Shown piece after piece: positions 52,500 through 60,475 of a DNA stretch of 64,000 nt. The number at the start of each line of letters is the position of its first letter. Positions within the stretch are counted from its first letter, which is position 1. Location: contig JBLIRR010000032.1 of the NCBI GenBank assembly GCA_049472395.1, positions 1 through 64,000 of the forward strand, given 5' to 3'. The translations under genes were made by a program, and so were the position numbers. This DNA comes from JBLIRR01 sp049472395. Lineage in GTDB: Bacteria > SZUA-182 > DTGQ01 > JBLIRR01. A model generated the notes under the pieces. That model was not told the DNA's origin. It saw only the letters and a program-made list of their open reading frames with translations, and did no database searches.

Positions 52500-54077
52500 G
52501 TGGTTTTAAATTTTTTAAAAGAAGTAGATAAGAGATTTGGAATTAAAATATTTTTTATATTTATTATTTCTATATTTATAGTTTCCTTTACATTAACTAT
52601 TTTCTTTATCTACAATGAGAGTAAACATTTCACTGAAGAACTTATCAAAAAAGGCGCAATCTTAGGGGAACTTCTTGCACATAATGCGAAGATAGGAGTA
52701 TTTTCAGAAAATGATGAAATCCTCGTACACCCTGTGAAAGGCATAATGCAGCAGGAGCATGTAGTGGAGGTTTCTATATTTAATCCGGAAGGAAAATTAT
52801 TAATGAGGGCAAAAAGAGGGTGGGAGAAGATTCGGAATGAAAATTTATTTGCAGAGAAAGGTAAGCTGGATACGATATTTGGCCAATTGAAAGAATCCGG
52901 CACTCCTCTGTATTTCCTAAAGAAAAGTATAGTAGAGTTCTACGTCCCTGTAATTTCTTCCTCTGATTATCCTACTGATGAGTCCCTCTTTTTCGAAGAA
53001 AAACAAGCGCAAGAAAATGCACGGGTAATAGGATTTGTCAGGATCGTACTTGATCGAGAAAATTTGAATTCAAGGCTTAAGAGCCTTTTTGTGAATGGCC
53101 TCATGATAGGGATTTTTTTCTTATTTTTGGGGTCACTAATAGCTTATTTTATCGCTGAGGGGATTGTAAAGCCCCTTAACAGATTGACTGCAAGCGTTAA
53201 AAGAATTGGATGCGGCAGCTTTGAGAAAATACCTATTGAAACCGATGATGAGATAGGGAGGCTTGCGGAAGCTTTTAATACTATGGTGGAATCACTTGAG
53301 GATAGAAACCGGAAACTTAACGCCATCCATAAAGAACTCGAGCAACGGGTTAAGGATCGAACTGCTGAACTGTCGTGTGCAAATATAAAATTAAAACGTG
53401 AAGTCGAAGAACGACGTCGCATAGAAGAAAGAGTTAAGTTATCGCTCAGAGAGAAAGAGGTCCTCATTAAGGAGCTTTATCATAGAACAAAAAATAATAT
53501 GCAAGTTATTCGCGAGTTGCTTTATATTCAATCCTCATATATCGAAGACGAAAAAATAGTACAAATTTTTAAGGATACTGAAAATCGTATCATGTCAATG
53601 GCCCTCGTGCATCAAAAACTTTATCAGTCTAATGACCTGTCTAAAATTAATCTTAATCAGTATATCGGGGAACTGTCTCATGCTTTAATAGACAGTTATA
53701 ATATGTGCTCGGACAGAATATCCCTTAGACTGGAGATTAAGAATGTTCTTGTAACAATCGATACTGCAATCCCATGTGGTCTGATTATCAATGAGTTAGT
53801 ATCCAACTCCCTTAAACATGCTTTCCCTGGAGGAAGAGAAGGCGAAATTCACATATCCCTGAGGAGAAGCAATAAAGAGGACATAGATCTCCTCATTCGC
53901 GATAATGGTGTTGGCGCTCCTGAAGGATTTGATTTAGACAGTGGGGATACCTTGGGTTTACAACTGGTCGTGAATTTGATAAAAAATCAGTTATTAGGTA
54001 CAATAGAAACGAATGTAAATGGCGGCCTTGAATACCGGATAAGGTTTAAGGAACCGGAATATAAAAAAAGAATATAA
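52500..54077 (+). CDS. HAMP/HisKA_2 sensor histidine kinase
   Basis: The 525-residue protein starts at GTG. Two membrane helices (about residues 15-38 and 198-220) flank a ~160-residue periplasmic domain. HAMP follows (residues 213-265; KPLNRLTASVKRIG), then a coiled coil (265-320). The phospho-acceptor is His328 in ELYHRTKNNMQVI, the HisKA_2 type, paired with an atypical HATPase (CGLIINELVSNSLKHAFP, DNGVGAP, LGLQLV). Such kinases often phosphorylate single-domain receivers; one is encoded 17 bases downstream. The upstream binding protein probably presents its ligand to the periplasmic domain. Confidence 0.93.
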   Translation: MVLNFLKEVDKRFGIKIFFIFIISIFIVSFTLTIFFIYNESKHFTEELIKKGAILGELLAHNAKIGVFSENDEILVHPVKGIMQQEHVVEVSIFNPEGKLLMRAKRGWEKIRNENLFAEKGKLDTIFGQLKESGTPLYFLKKSIVEFYVPVISSSDYPTDESLFFEEKQAQENARVIGFVRIVLDRENLNSRLKSLFVNGLMIGIFFLFLGSLIAYFIAEGIVKPLNRLTASVKRIGCGSFEKIPIETDDEIGRLAEAFNTMVESLEDRNRKLNAIHKELEQRVKDRTAELSCANIKLKREVEERRRIEERVKLSLREKEVLIKELYHRTKNNMQVIRELLYIQSSYIEDEKIVQIFKDTENRIMSMALVHQKLYQSNDLSKINLNQYIGELSHALIDSYNMCSDRISLRLEIKNVLVTIDTAIPCGLIINELVSNSLKHAFPGGREGEIHISLRRSNKEDIDLLIRDNGVGAPEGFDLDSGDTLGLQLVVNLIKNQLLGTIETNVNGGLEYRIRFKEPEYKKRI

Positions 54078-54094
54078 ACAAAATAAGAGGGGTT

Positions 54095-54466
54095 ATGAGG
54101 AAACACAGACTTATGATAGTTGAGGATGAGGTTGTGATTGCCATAGGTCTTCGTAAAAGATTGCAGAGTATGGGATATGAAGTCTGTCAGCTGATAACTG
54201 AGAGTGATGAAGTGATAAGGAGTGTGGAGAAGGAAAATCCTGATCTCGTAGTGATGGATATAAATATACAGGGTAAAAAGGATGGGATTGAACTTGCAAA
54301 AGAGGTGAGATCCCGCTTCAATGTCTTTGTTGTATTTCTCAGCGGTTATCCTGACGCAGAAACAGAAAGAAGAACCCAGAGTGTCGATCATAGTGGATTT
54401 TTTGTAAAACCTGTGGAGGTGAGTACATTACACCAGGCTTTTCAAAAAGCGCTGGGAAATTGTTAA
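54095..54466 (+). CDS. Single-domain response regulator
   Basis: The 123-residue protein is a stand-alone receiver. The acidic pocket is VEDE near residue 9, the phospho-acceptor is Asp55 (LVVMDINIQG), the switch Ser is in VVFLSGYPD and the Lys in FFVKPV. It lacks an output domain, so it signals through protein contacts or a phosphorelay. The layout and DINIQGKKDGIELAKE segment resemble receivers paired with HisKA_2 kinases. It follows the kinase by 17 bases and overlaps the convergent TonB-receptor gene by 4 bases. Confidence 0.93.
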   Translation: MRKHRLMIVEDEVVIAIGLRKRLQSMGYEVCQLITESDEVIRSVEKENPDLVVMDINIQGKKDGIELAKEVRSRFNVFVVFLSGYPDAETERRTQSVDHSGFFVKPVEVSTLHQAFQKALGNC

Positions 54467-56349
54467 AATTTAAGTCGTACTCCTCCCTCTACCCATCTTT
54501 CTGTGTTTTTGAATATTTCTGAACGATATTGAGCACCGTTAAAAATATTGTGTGCTGTAAAGAATATCTCCATAGCCCGGTCGGCATTTTCCAGAATATT
54601 CTTGATACAATTGAGATCCCAAATAAAATTATGGCGCTCTCTATAGGGAGGGGGAGTTTCCCACCGGATATAATGACCATGTAAGTGTCCCTTAAGGGAT
54701 TTATGGTTGTTATATGTAAGACCAATGTCATAGGTAGATCGCGGTAGATTTGGTAATCTCTCACCTGTATCGGTATCCTTTGCTTCCAAAAAGGCAAAAC
54801 CGGTGGAGAGGGAGGTATTATAAAACGGAGAGGTGTGTATCTCTATCTCAATACCTTGCTTTCTTTGCTTATTTTTATTAACCGCCATATAATTGCCGTC
54901 CGGTAAGTCCATATCGCCCACCGCATCCCATATAATGTGTCTAAATAAGTGAGCTTTAAATAAGAGCCAGGTAAACATTGTATAATCTATGCCAGTTTGA
55001 ACTGACCACACCTTTTCAACCTGCAGATCAGGATTAGGCAGGTAGAACATACCAGTGCCGTATCTGCTCCCAAGAGAGGGAATATTGAAGCCGCGGGCAA
55101 TATATCCTCGTATGAGGGTCTTTTGGTGTGCGTGATAGGTAATACCAAGGCTTGGACTGAAAAAATCGCCGTTAGTGTTTGTATAGTCGTACCTTATGCC
55201 TGGCGTGAAAGAAAATTTTTTCAATGTGATTGTATCATTAGTAAAAAGTGCCCATTTTTTAAGCTCTCTTTTTCCCTCTGAGATATAATTTGCTTCCAAC
55301 TCTCCATGATCAAAATCAGCGCCCACTATTACATTGTGAATAGTCTTCACTTTCCAGTTAAGCTTAGCCGTCCCTCCATAGGTGAAATCATCTCCATTGA
55401 GTATGTTAAGATCAGCTCCTGTGCTAAGTTGGCGATAAAAGAGATTTTCATCTTTGATTAATTCTCTTAATGAGAGCGTGAGAGCAACTTCACTATTCGG
55501 TGCATAATTAAAATTAAGAGTGGAGAAGCGATATATAAAATCATTATCAAAGGATAGATCATACTCGGGATCTTCACCCATTCCCCTTTCCCCACTGTTA
55601 TATCCAACGCTGAGAGAGAGATGTGCCCTGTGTGTCATAGCCCAGTTCAGATTGGTATAAAGATTCTTACCATCAAAAGAGGTATGTGGTCTGAATCCAT
55701 CACTTACTAAGTTTCCCGCATAAAGATAATAGCCCACCTTTCCTTTCTTACCGGATGATTCAATCCTATAATCCCCGATATTTCTTTCCCCATAAGATAC
55801 TGAGATGGTTTTCCCTTTCTTTTCAGATGCTCCGGAGGATTTGGTAATAATATTGATTATTCCCCCTAAAGACGACCCCCATGAGGATGATGCGGGGCCC
55901 TTTATTATTTCTATCCTCTTAATATTCTGAACAGGGATTATACCGATGGGAGCATGGCCCTCCGAGAGATTGTTAAAGGGAACATTATCTATCAGGAGAA
56001 GCACATGATTGAATTCAGACCCCTGAATGTGTACATTTGCACCACCTCCCGGACCGCTTCTTAAATCCACCTGTGTGCCCGGTGATTGATAAAGGACCTC
56101 AGCCAATGTATGGGCATTTATTAGTTCGGTATCTTCCTCGGTTATGATACTTACGTTTTCAGCTACCTGTGTGATGGATTTTTTCTCTCTGGTGGGTGTG
56201 ACCACGAGTTCTTCTTCCTTATAGAACAGATGGAGGATCGCCATTTCCTCTTTAGATTGGCCTCTCACTCGGGGAGGTATAAAAAATATGATAAGAGTTG
56301 TACCGATAATATAGAGGGTTAGGGGATGTTTATATATACTTTTGTGCAT
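54463..56349 (-). CDS. TonB-dependent outer-membrane receptor, BtuB/CirA-like
   Basis: I choose the ATG at 56349 (628 residues) because a strong promoter covers the upstream ATG at 56364. A signal segment ends near RVRGQS. A TonB box-like EEELVVTPTR follows at about residue 46, then the plug (SPGTQVDLRSGPGGGANVHI, landmark PGTQVDLR near 85; IEIIKGPASSSWGSSLGGIINI near 145) and a 22-strand barrel ending in aromatic-rich VEGGVRLKF. The size and the plug match BtuB- and CirA-like receptors. Corrinoid uptake fits CobO and RACo in the window, but a siderophore is possible. It converges on the sensor operon. Confidence 0.9.
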   Translation of the reverse strand: MHKSIYKHPLTLYIIGTTLIIFFIPPRVRGQSKEEMAILHLFYKEEELVVTPTREKKSITQVAENVSIITEEDTELINAHTLAEVLYQSPGTQVDLRSGPGGGANVHIQGSEFNHVLLLIDNVPFNNLSEGHAPIGIIPVQNIKRIEIIKGPASSSWGSSLGGIINIITKSSGASEKKGKTISVSYGERNIGDYRIESSGKKGKVGYYLYAGNLVSDGFRPHTSFDGKNLYTNLNWAMTHRAHLSLSVGYNSGERGMGEDPEYDLSFDNDFIYRFSTLNFNYAPNSEVALTLSLRELIKDENLFYRQLSTGADLNILNGDDFTYGGTAKLNWKVKTIHNVIVGADFDHGELEANYISEGKRELKKWALFTNDTITLKKFSFTPGIRYDYTNTNGDFFSPSLGITYHAHQKTLIRGYIARGFNIPSLGSRYGTGMFYLPNPDLQVEKVWSVQTGIDYTMFTWLLFKAHLFRHIIWDAVGDMDLPDGNYMAVNKNKQRKQGIEIEIHTSPFYNTSLSTGFAFLEAKDTDTGERLPNLPRSTYDIGLTYNNHKSLKGHLHGHYIRWETPPPYRERHNFIWDLNCIKNILENADRAMEIFFTAHNIFNGAQYRSEIFKNTERWVEGGVRLKF

Positions 56350-56362
56350 ATCAATAAAATCC

Positions 56363-56391
56363 ATTATATAATTTAAGTCGAATTAATTCAA
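56363..56391 (-). promoter_or_regulatory. TonB-receptor promoter with short leader
   Basis: On the minus strand TTGAAT (56386-56391) and a perfect TATAAT (56363-56368) are 17 bases apart. The -10 box overlaps the ATG at 56364 and makes it unlikely as a start; the ATG at 56349 would have a leader of roughly 7 bases. No B12 riboswitch fits in the 30-base gap. Confidence 0.65.
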
Positions 56392-56394
56392 CAA

Positions 56395-57030
56395 CTATAA
56401 AGAAAAAAAATGCGCATTCACGAGGTATGGTTCTATGGCATCATGAAACATACCCGCCATTTTTGTATACCCTGCATCATTGGGATGAATTTGATCGCTC
56501 ATCAGGTGTGCTTTTCCCATGATCCCTTCGAAAATATTCGGCACAAGAACAGCTCCTAACTCCTTGCATAAATCTTTATAGGCATCTCCGAAACCTTTCC
56601 CCCAAAAAGGAATATCGATTCCCCCGATAATTACCAACGCTCCCCTCTCCTGTATAGATTGAACAATAATTTTGAGATTATCGAAGGCAACATTTTTTTT
56701 TATACCATTCTTCAGATCATTGCCCCCTAATGTAATTAAAACAATTCGTGGGGAGCGTGATAAAACATCCCTTTCCAATCTTTGAAGTGCCCTTGCTGTT
56801 GTATCCCCTGGTACTCCGGCATTGATCACTGGTTTTGAAATCATTGCGGATAATTGGGAAGGGTAATCCATCCCTTTTGCAGCACCTGTGCCATAGGTAA
56901 GGCTATCCCCAAAACAAATGATGTTTCGTCCTGATGGATGGGTATTTCTAATATCTGGTGCAGGGAAAAATAGGTAATATATAATGATAACAAGAGAGAC
57001 TCCAATGAGGATTATAATGATTTTATTCAT
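56395..57030 (-). CDS. GDSL esterase/lysophospholipase (TesA-like)
   Basis: The 211-residue SGNH hydrolase has an N-terminal membrane or signal helix (residues 3-24). The four family blocks are intact: catalytic Ser in CFGDSLTYGTGAAKG near residue 42, Gly in NAGVPGDTTARAL, Asn in LGGNDLKNG near 103 and the Asp/His pair in DQIHPNDAGY near 188. TesA-like enzymes hydrolyse acyl esters in the periplasm. Its stop is 30 bases from the TonB receptor promoter region on the same strand. Substrate is unknown. Confidence 0.92.
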   Translation of the reverse strand: MNKIIIILIGVSLVIIIYYLFFPAPDIRNTHPSGRNIICFGDSLTYGTGAAKGMDYPSQLSAMISKPVINAGVPGDTTARALQRLERDVLSRSPRIVLITLGGNDLKNGIKKNVAFDNLKIIVQSIQERGALVIIGGIDIPFWGKGFGDAYKDLCKELGAVLVPNIFEGIMGKAHLMSDQIHPNDAGYTKMAGMFHDAIEPYLVNAHFFSL

Positions 57031-57133
57031 AGGATGAATAAACGCCCACTTCTATTAAGCAAAATGCATCATTTCATACCGTGTATTATTATAATAAAAA
57101 ATATCAATTCACCGCAATGCTCATTTGAGACAT

Positions 57134-57346
57134 TTATAATTGATTGAGTCGCTCTCGTGCCTTTTTCGCATAATCGCTTTCAGGATATTTATCGATTATC
57201 TCCTGATATAGTTTTTTCGCATGGTCATGGCTATTTTGAAGTTCTTCAAATCGTGCAGTTTCAAATAGTTCTTCAGCTCCACCACCAGTGCACCCAGATA
57301 CGGTTAATGCTAAAAAAATCATTATGAGCAAAATTATTCGTTTCAT
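57134..57346 (-). CDS. Small lipoprotein with a TPR-like helix pair
   Basis: I place the start at 57346 (70 residues), five bases after GGAGG, not at an upstream in-frame Met. The lipobox is in FLALTVSGCTG. The mature 50 residues form one TPR-like unit (FEELQNSHDHAKKLYQEIID, then SDYAKKARERLNQL), resembling the end of YbgF/BamD-type proteins. It is probably an envelope-anchored protein of unknown partner. It is an isolated leftward gene. Confidence 0.75.
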   Translation of the reverse strand: MKRIILLIMIFLALTVSGCTGGGAEELFETARFEELQNSHDHAKKLYQEIIDKYPESDYAKKARERLNQL

Positions 57347-57427
57347 ATACCCTCCGAAGTTCACCTTTTTGTAAGATAGATTATAATACAGAATTTATTA
57401 AATAACTATGTCAGATAAAAACCTATG

Positions 57428-57455
57428 TTGACCAAGGTAAAGATTAGTATATAAT
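57428..57455 (+). promoter_or_regulatory. Promoter left in front of the murD pseudogene
   Basis: TTGACC (57428-57433) and a perfect TATAAT (57450-57455) are 16 bases apart. A GGGAGGAGAG ribosome-binding site follows near 57525, just before the first murD-like codons. Expression signals therefore outlast the reading frame. Confidence 0.6.
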
Positions 57456-57541
57456 ATATCCCATCATAGGCAATAGAATCATGTCAAGGTCTGCCTGATA
57501 AAGCATCATGATAAAACACTTAATTGGGAGGAGAGTATTTT

Positions 57542-58320
57542 CTGTTTCTTATTGTAGGTTTTACAGAACGGACGGGTCTTTCCGCGGCATGTTTCTTCTC
57601 ACGTTTCCGTATACCATAAAAATACTAAAATCAAGCTCTTTTCCCTATGTCAGGGCGGGGAACTCTATATAAAAAATCTTGACAACCCCCATACCGCCCC
57701 GATAGATTTTCCCAAACTCAAGACCCATAGTTACAGCAGGATGCATGGTGCAGACGTATATTTTCAGGATGGCTCTTTTGTGATGAATAGTTTTTCATTC
57801 CCCAACAGGAAATGCCAACTCAAGGGCCTTCACAATATTGAAAACATACTTGCCGCCCTTGCGGCTATCTCTGATTTGGGTATTTCAGAAAGAGGCGTGG
57901 CAGATACTTTGGCCGGATTTATGCCACTGCCGCACCGCCTTCAGTGTGTCCCAACGAAAAGACACGTTGAAGTATATGATGACTCCAAGGCAACAACTAT
58001 TCAGTCAATCTGCCGGGCAGTTGAAAGTTTTGAGGGGCAAGGGACTTGATTTCTCTGTGCTGAACAGCTATGCAGGCCGTTTAAAGTCTGTCATTTGCTA
58101 TGGCGAGGATGGTAAGCGTATATTTGAAAGCTTACGTATAACGGACAAGCATTATGTCTATGACCTCAGGGAGGCAGTGAAACTCCAGTGGGAGAAAAGC
58201 GCTGATCATGACATACTGCTCCTTTCACCAGGTTGTACAAGCTGGGATCAATGTGCGGATTATCAGGAGAGGGGCAGGATATTCCAGGAGACGATACGCC
58301 GTCTGGATGCTGCATCATGA
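57542..58320 (+). pseudogene. murD: Decayed murD (UDP-MurNAc-Ala:Glu ligase)
   Basis: Three frames each carry part of MurD. The first ~25 codons read FLIVGFTERTGLSAACFFSR, the N-terminal Rossmann loop, without a standard start codon. After about 40 bases a second frame reads MHGADVYFQDG then GLHNIENILAALAA, LPHRLQCV and YDDSKATTIQS. At about 58045 a third frame gives GKGLDFSVLN, ICYGEDGKRIF, LLSPGCTSWDQ and ERGRIFQE to the stop. The ATP-binding central region (~160 residues) and ~10 residues around the GGKDKG loop are missing. It cannot make an active ligase; an intact murD must exist elsewhere. Confidence 0.9.
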
Positions 58321-58434
58321 TATATCAGCAATGCTGTTATGGTTAATTGTTTTATTGTACTATGATGATCCTTTTATTTCCGTATATATTTTTCAGACAC
58401 GCTCTAAGGCATTGAACTTTTTTCTCCATTTATA

Positions 58435-58463
58435 TTGATTGATGTGTGTAGGGATTATATAAT
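58435..58463 (+). promoter_or_regulatory. Sigma-70 promoter of the MNT-HEPN pair
   Basis: TTGATT (58435-58440) and a perfect TATAAT (58458-58463) are 17 bases apart. The leader to ATG 58585 is about 115 bases; GGAGGGAGAG precedes the ATG. Confidence 0.7.
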
Positions 58464-58584
58464 GTAAATATGTATCATTTGAAGATTTTTTTGATTATGG
58501 ATAGTCGGGATTTGAAGATTAGTATATATGGATATCATCGACCCACAGCATAGAATAGAAAAATAAAAGAAATAGGAGGGAGAG

Positions 58585-58926
58585 ATGAATCCCGTCAGTG
58601 GAAGCCCAAGCATCGAGACATTGAATGAAATGGTCAGGCGGATAGTTGCAGCAGTTCATCCTTTGAGGTTGGTACTTTTTGGCTCTGCCGCCATCGCACG
58701 AATGGGGCCCAATAGCGATCTGGACCTGCTAGTTGTAATGCCAGACGGAGTGCACCGTCGTCAGACGTCCCAAAAGATATATCGAAGCTTATCCGGTATC
58801 GGTATTGCTAAAGATATTATCGTGGTAACAGAAAGCGACATTCACAAGCATAAGGATAATCCATCGCTGATTATTTATCCTGCATTGAGAGAAGGAAGGG
58901 AACTTTATCATGCCAAAGCAAAATAG
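58585..58926 (+). CDS. MNT-type nucleotidyltransferase antitoxin
   Basis: The 113-residue protein has the minimal nucleotidyltransferase signature: LFGSAAIARMGPNSDLDLLVV near residue 31 (G-S and DxD metal site), then KDIIVVTESDI with the third carboxylate. MNT proteins of this kind pair with a HEPN protein; in studied cases the MNT protein neutralises the HEPN RNase by adding AMP groups to a Tyr. The gene overlaps the HEPN gene by 17 bases and has its own strong promoter, matching a toxin-antitoxin unit. Confidence 0.9.
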   Translation: MNPVSGSPSIETLNEMVRRIVAAVHPLRLVLFGSAAIARMGPNSDLDLLVVMPDGVHRRQTSQKIYRSLSGIGIAKDIIVVTESDIHKHKDNPSLIIYPALREGRELYHAKAK

Positions 58927-59308
58927 ACCCATACCAGGATCGGTTTCAGACTGGCTGGCGCGTGCAAAAGGTGACTTGATTCTTGCTAAAGGACCTGTTC
59001 AGGAGGGTGCCTTTCTGGAGGATCTATGCTTCCATGCCCAACAGGCAGTGGAGAAGGCAATAAAGGCATTTTACGTCTATCATGGTCATGTTTTTCGCTA
59101 TACCCATGATCTGGATGAACTCCTTACCGGTCTCAGCGCACATGGGATAAGTATTCCAGCACAAGTAGAAGATTCTATTGTCCTGACGACTTATGCCTGG
59201 GAAGCCCGTTATCCGGGAGTTACTGAACCGGTCACTGAGGAAGAATATCGCGAAGCCCTTCGATTGGCCGAGGAGGTTGTCCATTGGGCCGAAAAGGAGC
59301 TCGGATAA
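58910..59308 (+). CDS. HEPN domain protein (candidate toxin)
   Basis: The 132-residue helical protein is a HEPN-domain protein: WLARAKGDLILAKGP near residue 14, FHAQQAVEKAIKAFYVYHG near residue 45 and the RYTHDLDELLTGL block near residue 67. HEPN toxins use an R-x4-6-H motif for RNA cleavage; here the Arg and His are two residues apart, as in the RYTHDL variant found in many MNT-associated members. Whether it cleaves RNA is uncertain. It is coupled to the MNT gene. Confidence 0.88.
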   Translation: MPKQNRPIPGSVSDWLARAKGDLILAKGPVQEGAFLEDLCFHAQQAVEKAIKAFYVYHGHVFRYTHDLDELLTGLSAHGISIPAQVEDSIVLTTYAWEARYPGVTEPVTEEEYREALRLAEEVVHWAEKELG

Positions 59309-59320
59309 TATAAATAGAGG

Positions 59321-59554
59321 ATGTATAAATATATAAAAGGGAAGCACAAAATTTTGAATTCGGTAAATTCGCAGCGAAATACAGAAGGACATAGAAAGCG
59401 GCTCAGGCAGCGATTCCTAAATGCTGGCCGGCGCGCCCTCGCCGATTATGAACTTCTGGAGTTGCTTCTCACATATGTTATTCCAAGAAGGGATACGAAA
59501 CCGATAGCCAAGGCATTACTGCGAAAGCACAATTTCAACGGCCATATTATTTAG
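59321..59554 (+). pseudogene. radC: Truncated radC N-terminal fragment
   Basis: Residues 21-70 match the N-terminal helical domain of RadC/UPF0758: HRKRLRQRFLNAGRRALADYE and LLELLLTYVIPRRDTKPIAKALL. The frame ends after 77 codons, whereas RadC is about 225 residues and has a C-terminal JAB-like metalloprotease domain. No continuation is recognisable in the other frames. It is a 3'-deleted remnant, 12 bases after the HEPN gene. Confidence 0.85.
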
Positions 59555-59784
59555 CCAGGGGACAGGGAAAGGTTTTTTATAGCTTCCTGTGGTTCAAATT
59601 CTGCGATCTTTTGTATAGTTACATTAGTATTTGCCTGCAGTCTTCCATAGGTTCATAGGGTGACTTGTCGAACCTGACAGATCTCATGGTAAAGCCTCAC
59701 ACTTATTTGCACCATAAGCCTTGAAGAACGGAATAATCAGATTATATACTCTTATTAAGGATTAACCCCATCGCCGCTGACTCT

Positions 59785-60177
59785 TTACAGAATTTTTATT
59801 TCAGGGATATCTTTGAAATGCTGATCGATCGTAAAAATATGATAATTATATTTCTTTGCACAACAGGCTATGATAATGTCTGAGAGTGGGATGGTTTTCC
59901 CACAGGAGCGAAGTTCGCTTGCGAGCTTTCCCGTTTCTATCCATAGCTCCTTTGTAGTTTCAATATATTCGAGGAAATTAAACGTATCAATAATTATCTC
60001 TCTCTCTTTGCCTGTTTTGACACCTTGAAGAAGTTCAGCGAGAATCACCCCAGTTACAACCACCTGGTTATGAGAAAGAAAATCTTTTAGACTTTCTGAT
60101 ATTTCAGACTTCGAACGAAAAAACTCGATCCAGATACATGTATCAGCAATGATCTTGCTGTTATTTTTCATGTTCAT
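59785..60177 (-). CDS. vapC: PIN domain toxin VapC
   Basis: The 130-residue protein is a PIN-domain ribonuclease. The four acidic residues are Asp in IIADTCIWIEFF near residue 11, Glu in ILAELLQGV near residue 44, and Asp in IPLSDIIIACCAK near residue 98 with IFTIDQHF near 116. VapC toxins usually cut tRNA or rRNA when released from VapB. The start overlaps vapB by 17 bases. The pair is AT-rich compared with surrounding genes. Confidence 0.92.
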   Translation of the reverse strand: MNMKNNSKIIADTCIWIEFFRSKSEISESLKDFLSHNQVVVTGVILAELLQGVKTGKEREIIIDTFNFLEYIETTKELWIETGKLASELRSCGKTIPLSDIIIACCAKKYNYHIFTIDQHFKDIPEIKIL

Positions 60178-60379
60178 TTTCTTTTAATTCTTCTTGCTCC
60201 AATTGTTCCCAGTTGTTTTCTATCTTAAGATTGCCTTGATATGAGAGAATCTTTTCGAGCTTTTTATTTTTGATATAATCTTTAATAGCGATAGATATAG
60301 CCTTTGTTTTTGATTTTTCTTTCGTAATTTCAATAAGAGTATTCAAAAGAGCATCATCAATATTTAATGTAGTCCGCAT
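60161..60379 (-). CDS. vapB: VapB antitoxin
   Basis: The 72-residue protein opens MRTTLNIDDALLNTLIEITK, a ribbon-helix-helix DNA-binding start typical of VapB (DUF2191-like) antitoxins, followed by KTKAISIAIKDYIKNKK. The acidic C-terminal tail (WEQLEQEELKENEHE) would wrap the VapC active site. GGAGG is nine bases upstream. It is expected to autorepress the operon with VapC. Confidence 0.9.
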   Translation of the reverse strand: MRTTLNIDDALLNTLIEITKEKSKTKAISIAIKDYIKNKKLEKILSYQGNLKIENNWEQLEQEELKENEHEK

Positions 60380-60419
60380 ATTATTTAACCTCCATATTAT
60401 GTCATTAGAGTATGCTTAT

Positions 60420-60448
60420 ATTATATGATCTAATTGTGTGAGTGTCAA
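60420..60448 (-). promoter_or_regulatory. Consensus promoter of vapBC
   Basis: On the minus strand perfect TTGACA (60443-60448) and TATAAT (60420-60425) are 17 bases apart, an exact sigma-70 consensus. The leader is about 35 bases. Such strong promoters are usual for autorepressed toxin-antitoxin operons. Confidence 0.85.
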
Positions 60449-60475
60449 TAAAAATTATAATTGATTTAGTCTATC

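Noticed and set aside
56350..56394. B12 riboswitch before the BtuB-like receptor
   Set aside because: Only about 30 bases separate the genes and a promoter occupies them; no riboswitch fits.
59555..59784. Minus-strand fragment resembling a short protein C-terminus
   Set aside because: A readable ~35-codon tail ends near 59553, but a stop lies upstream and no family is recognisable; treated as non-coding.
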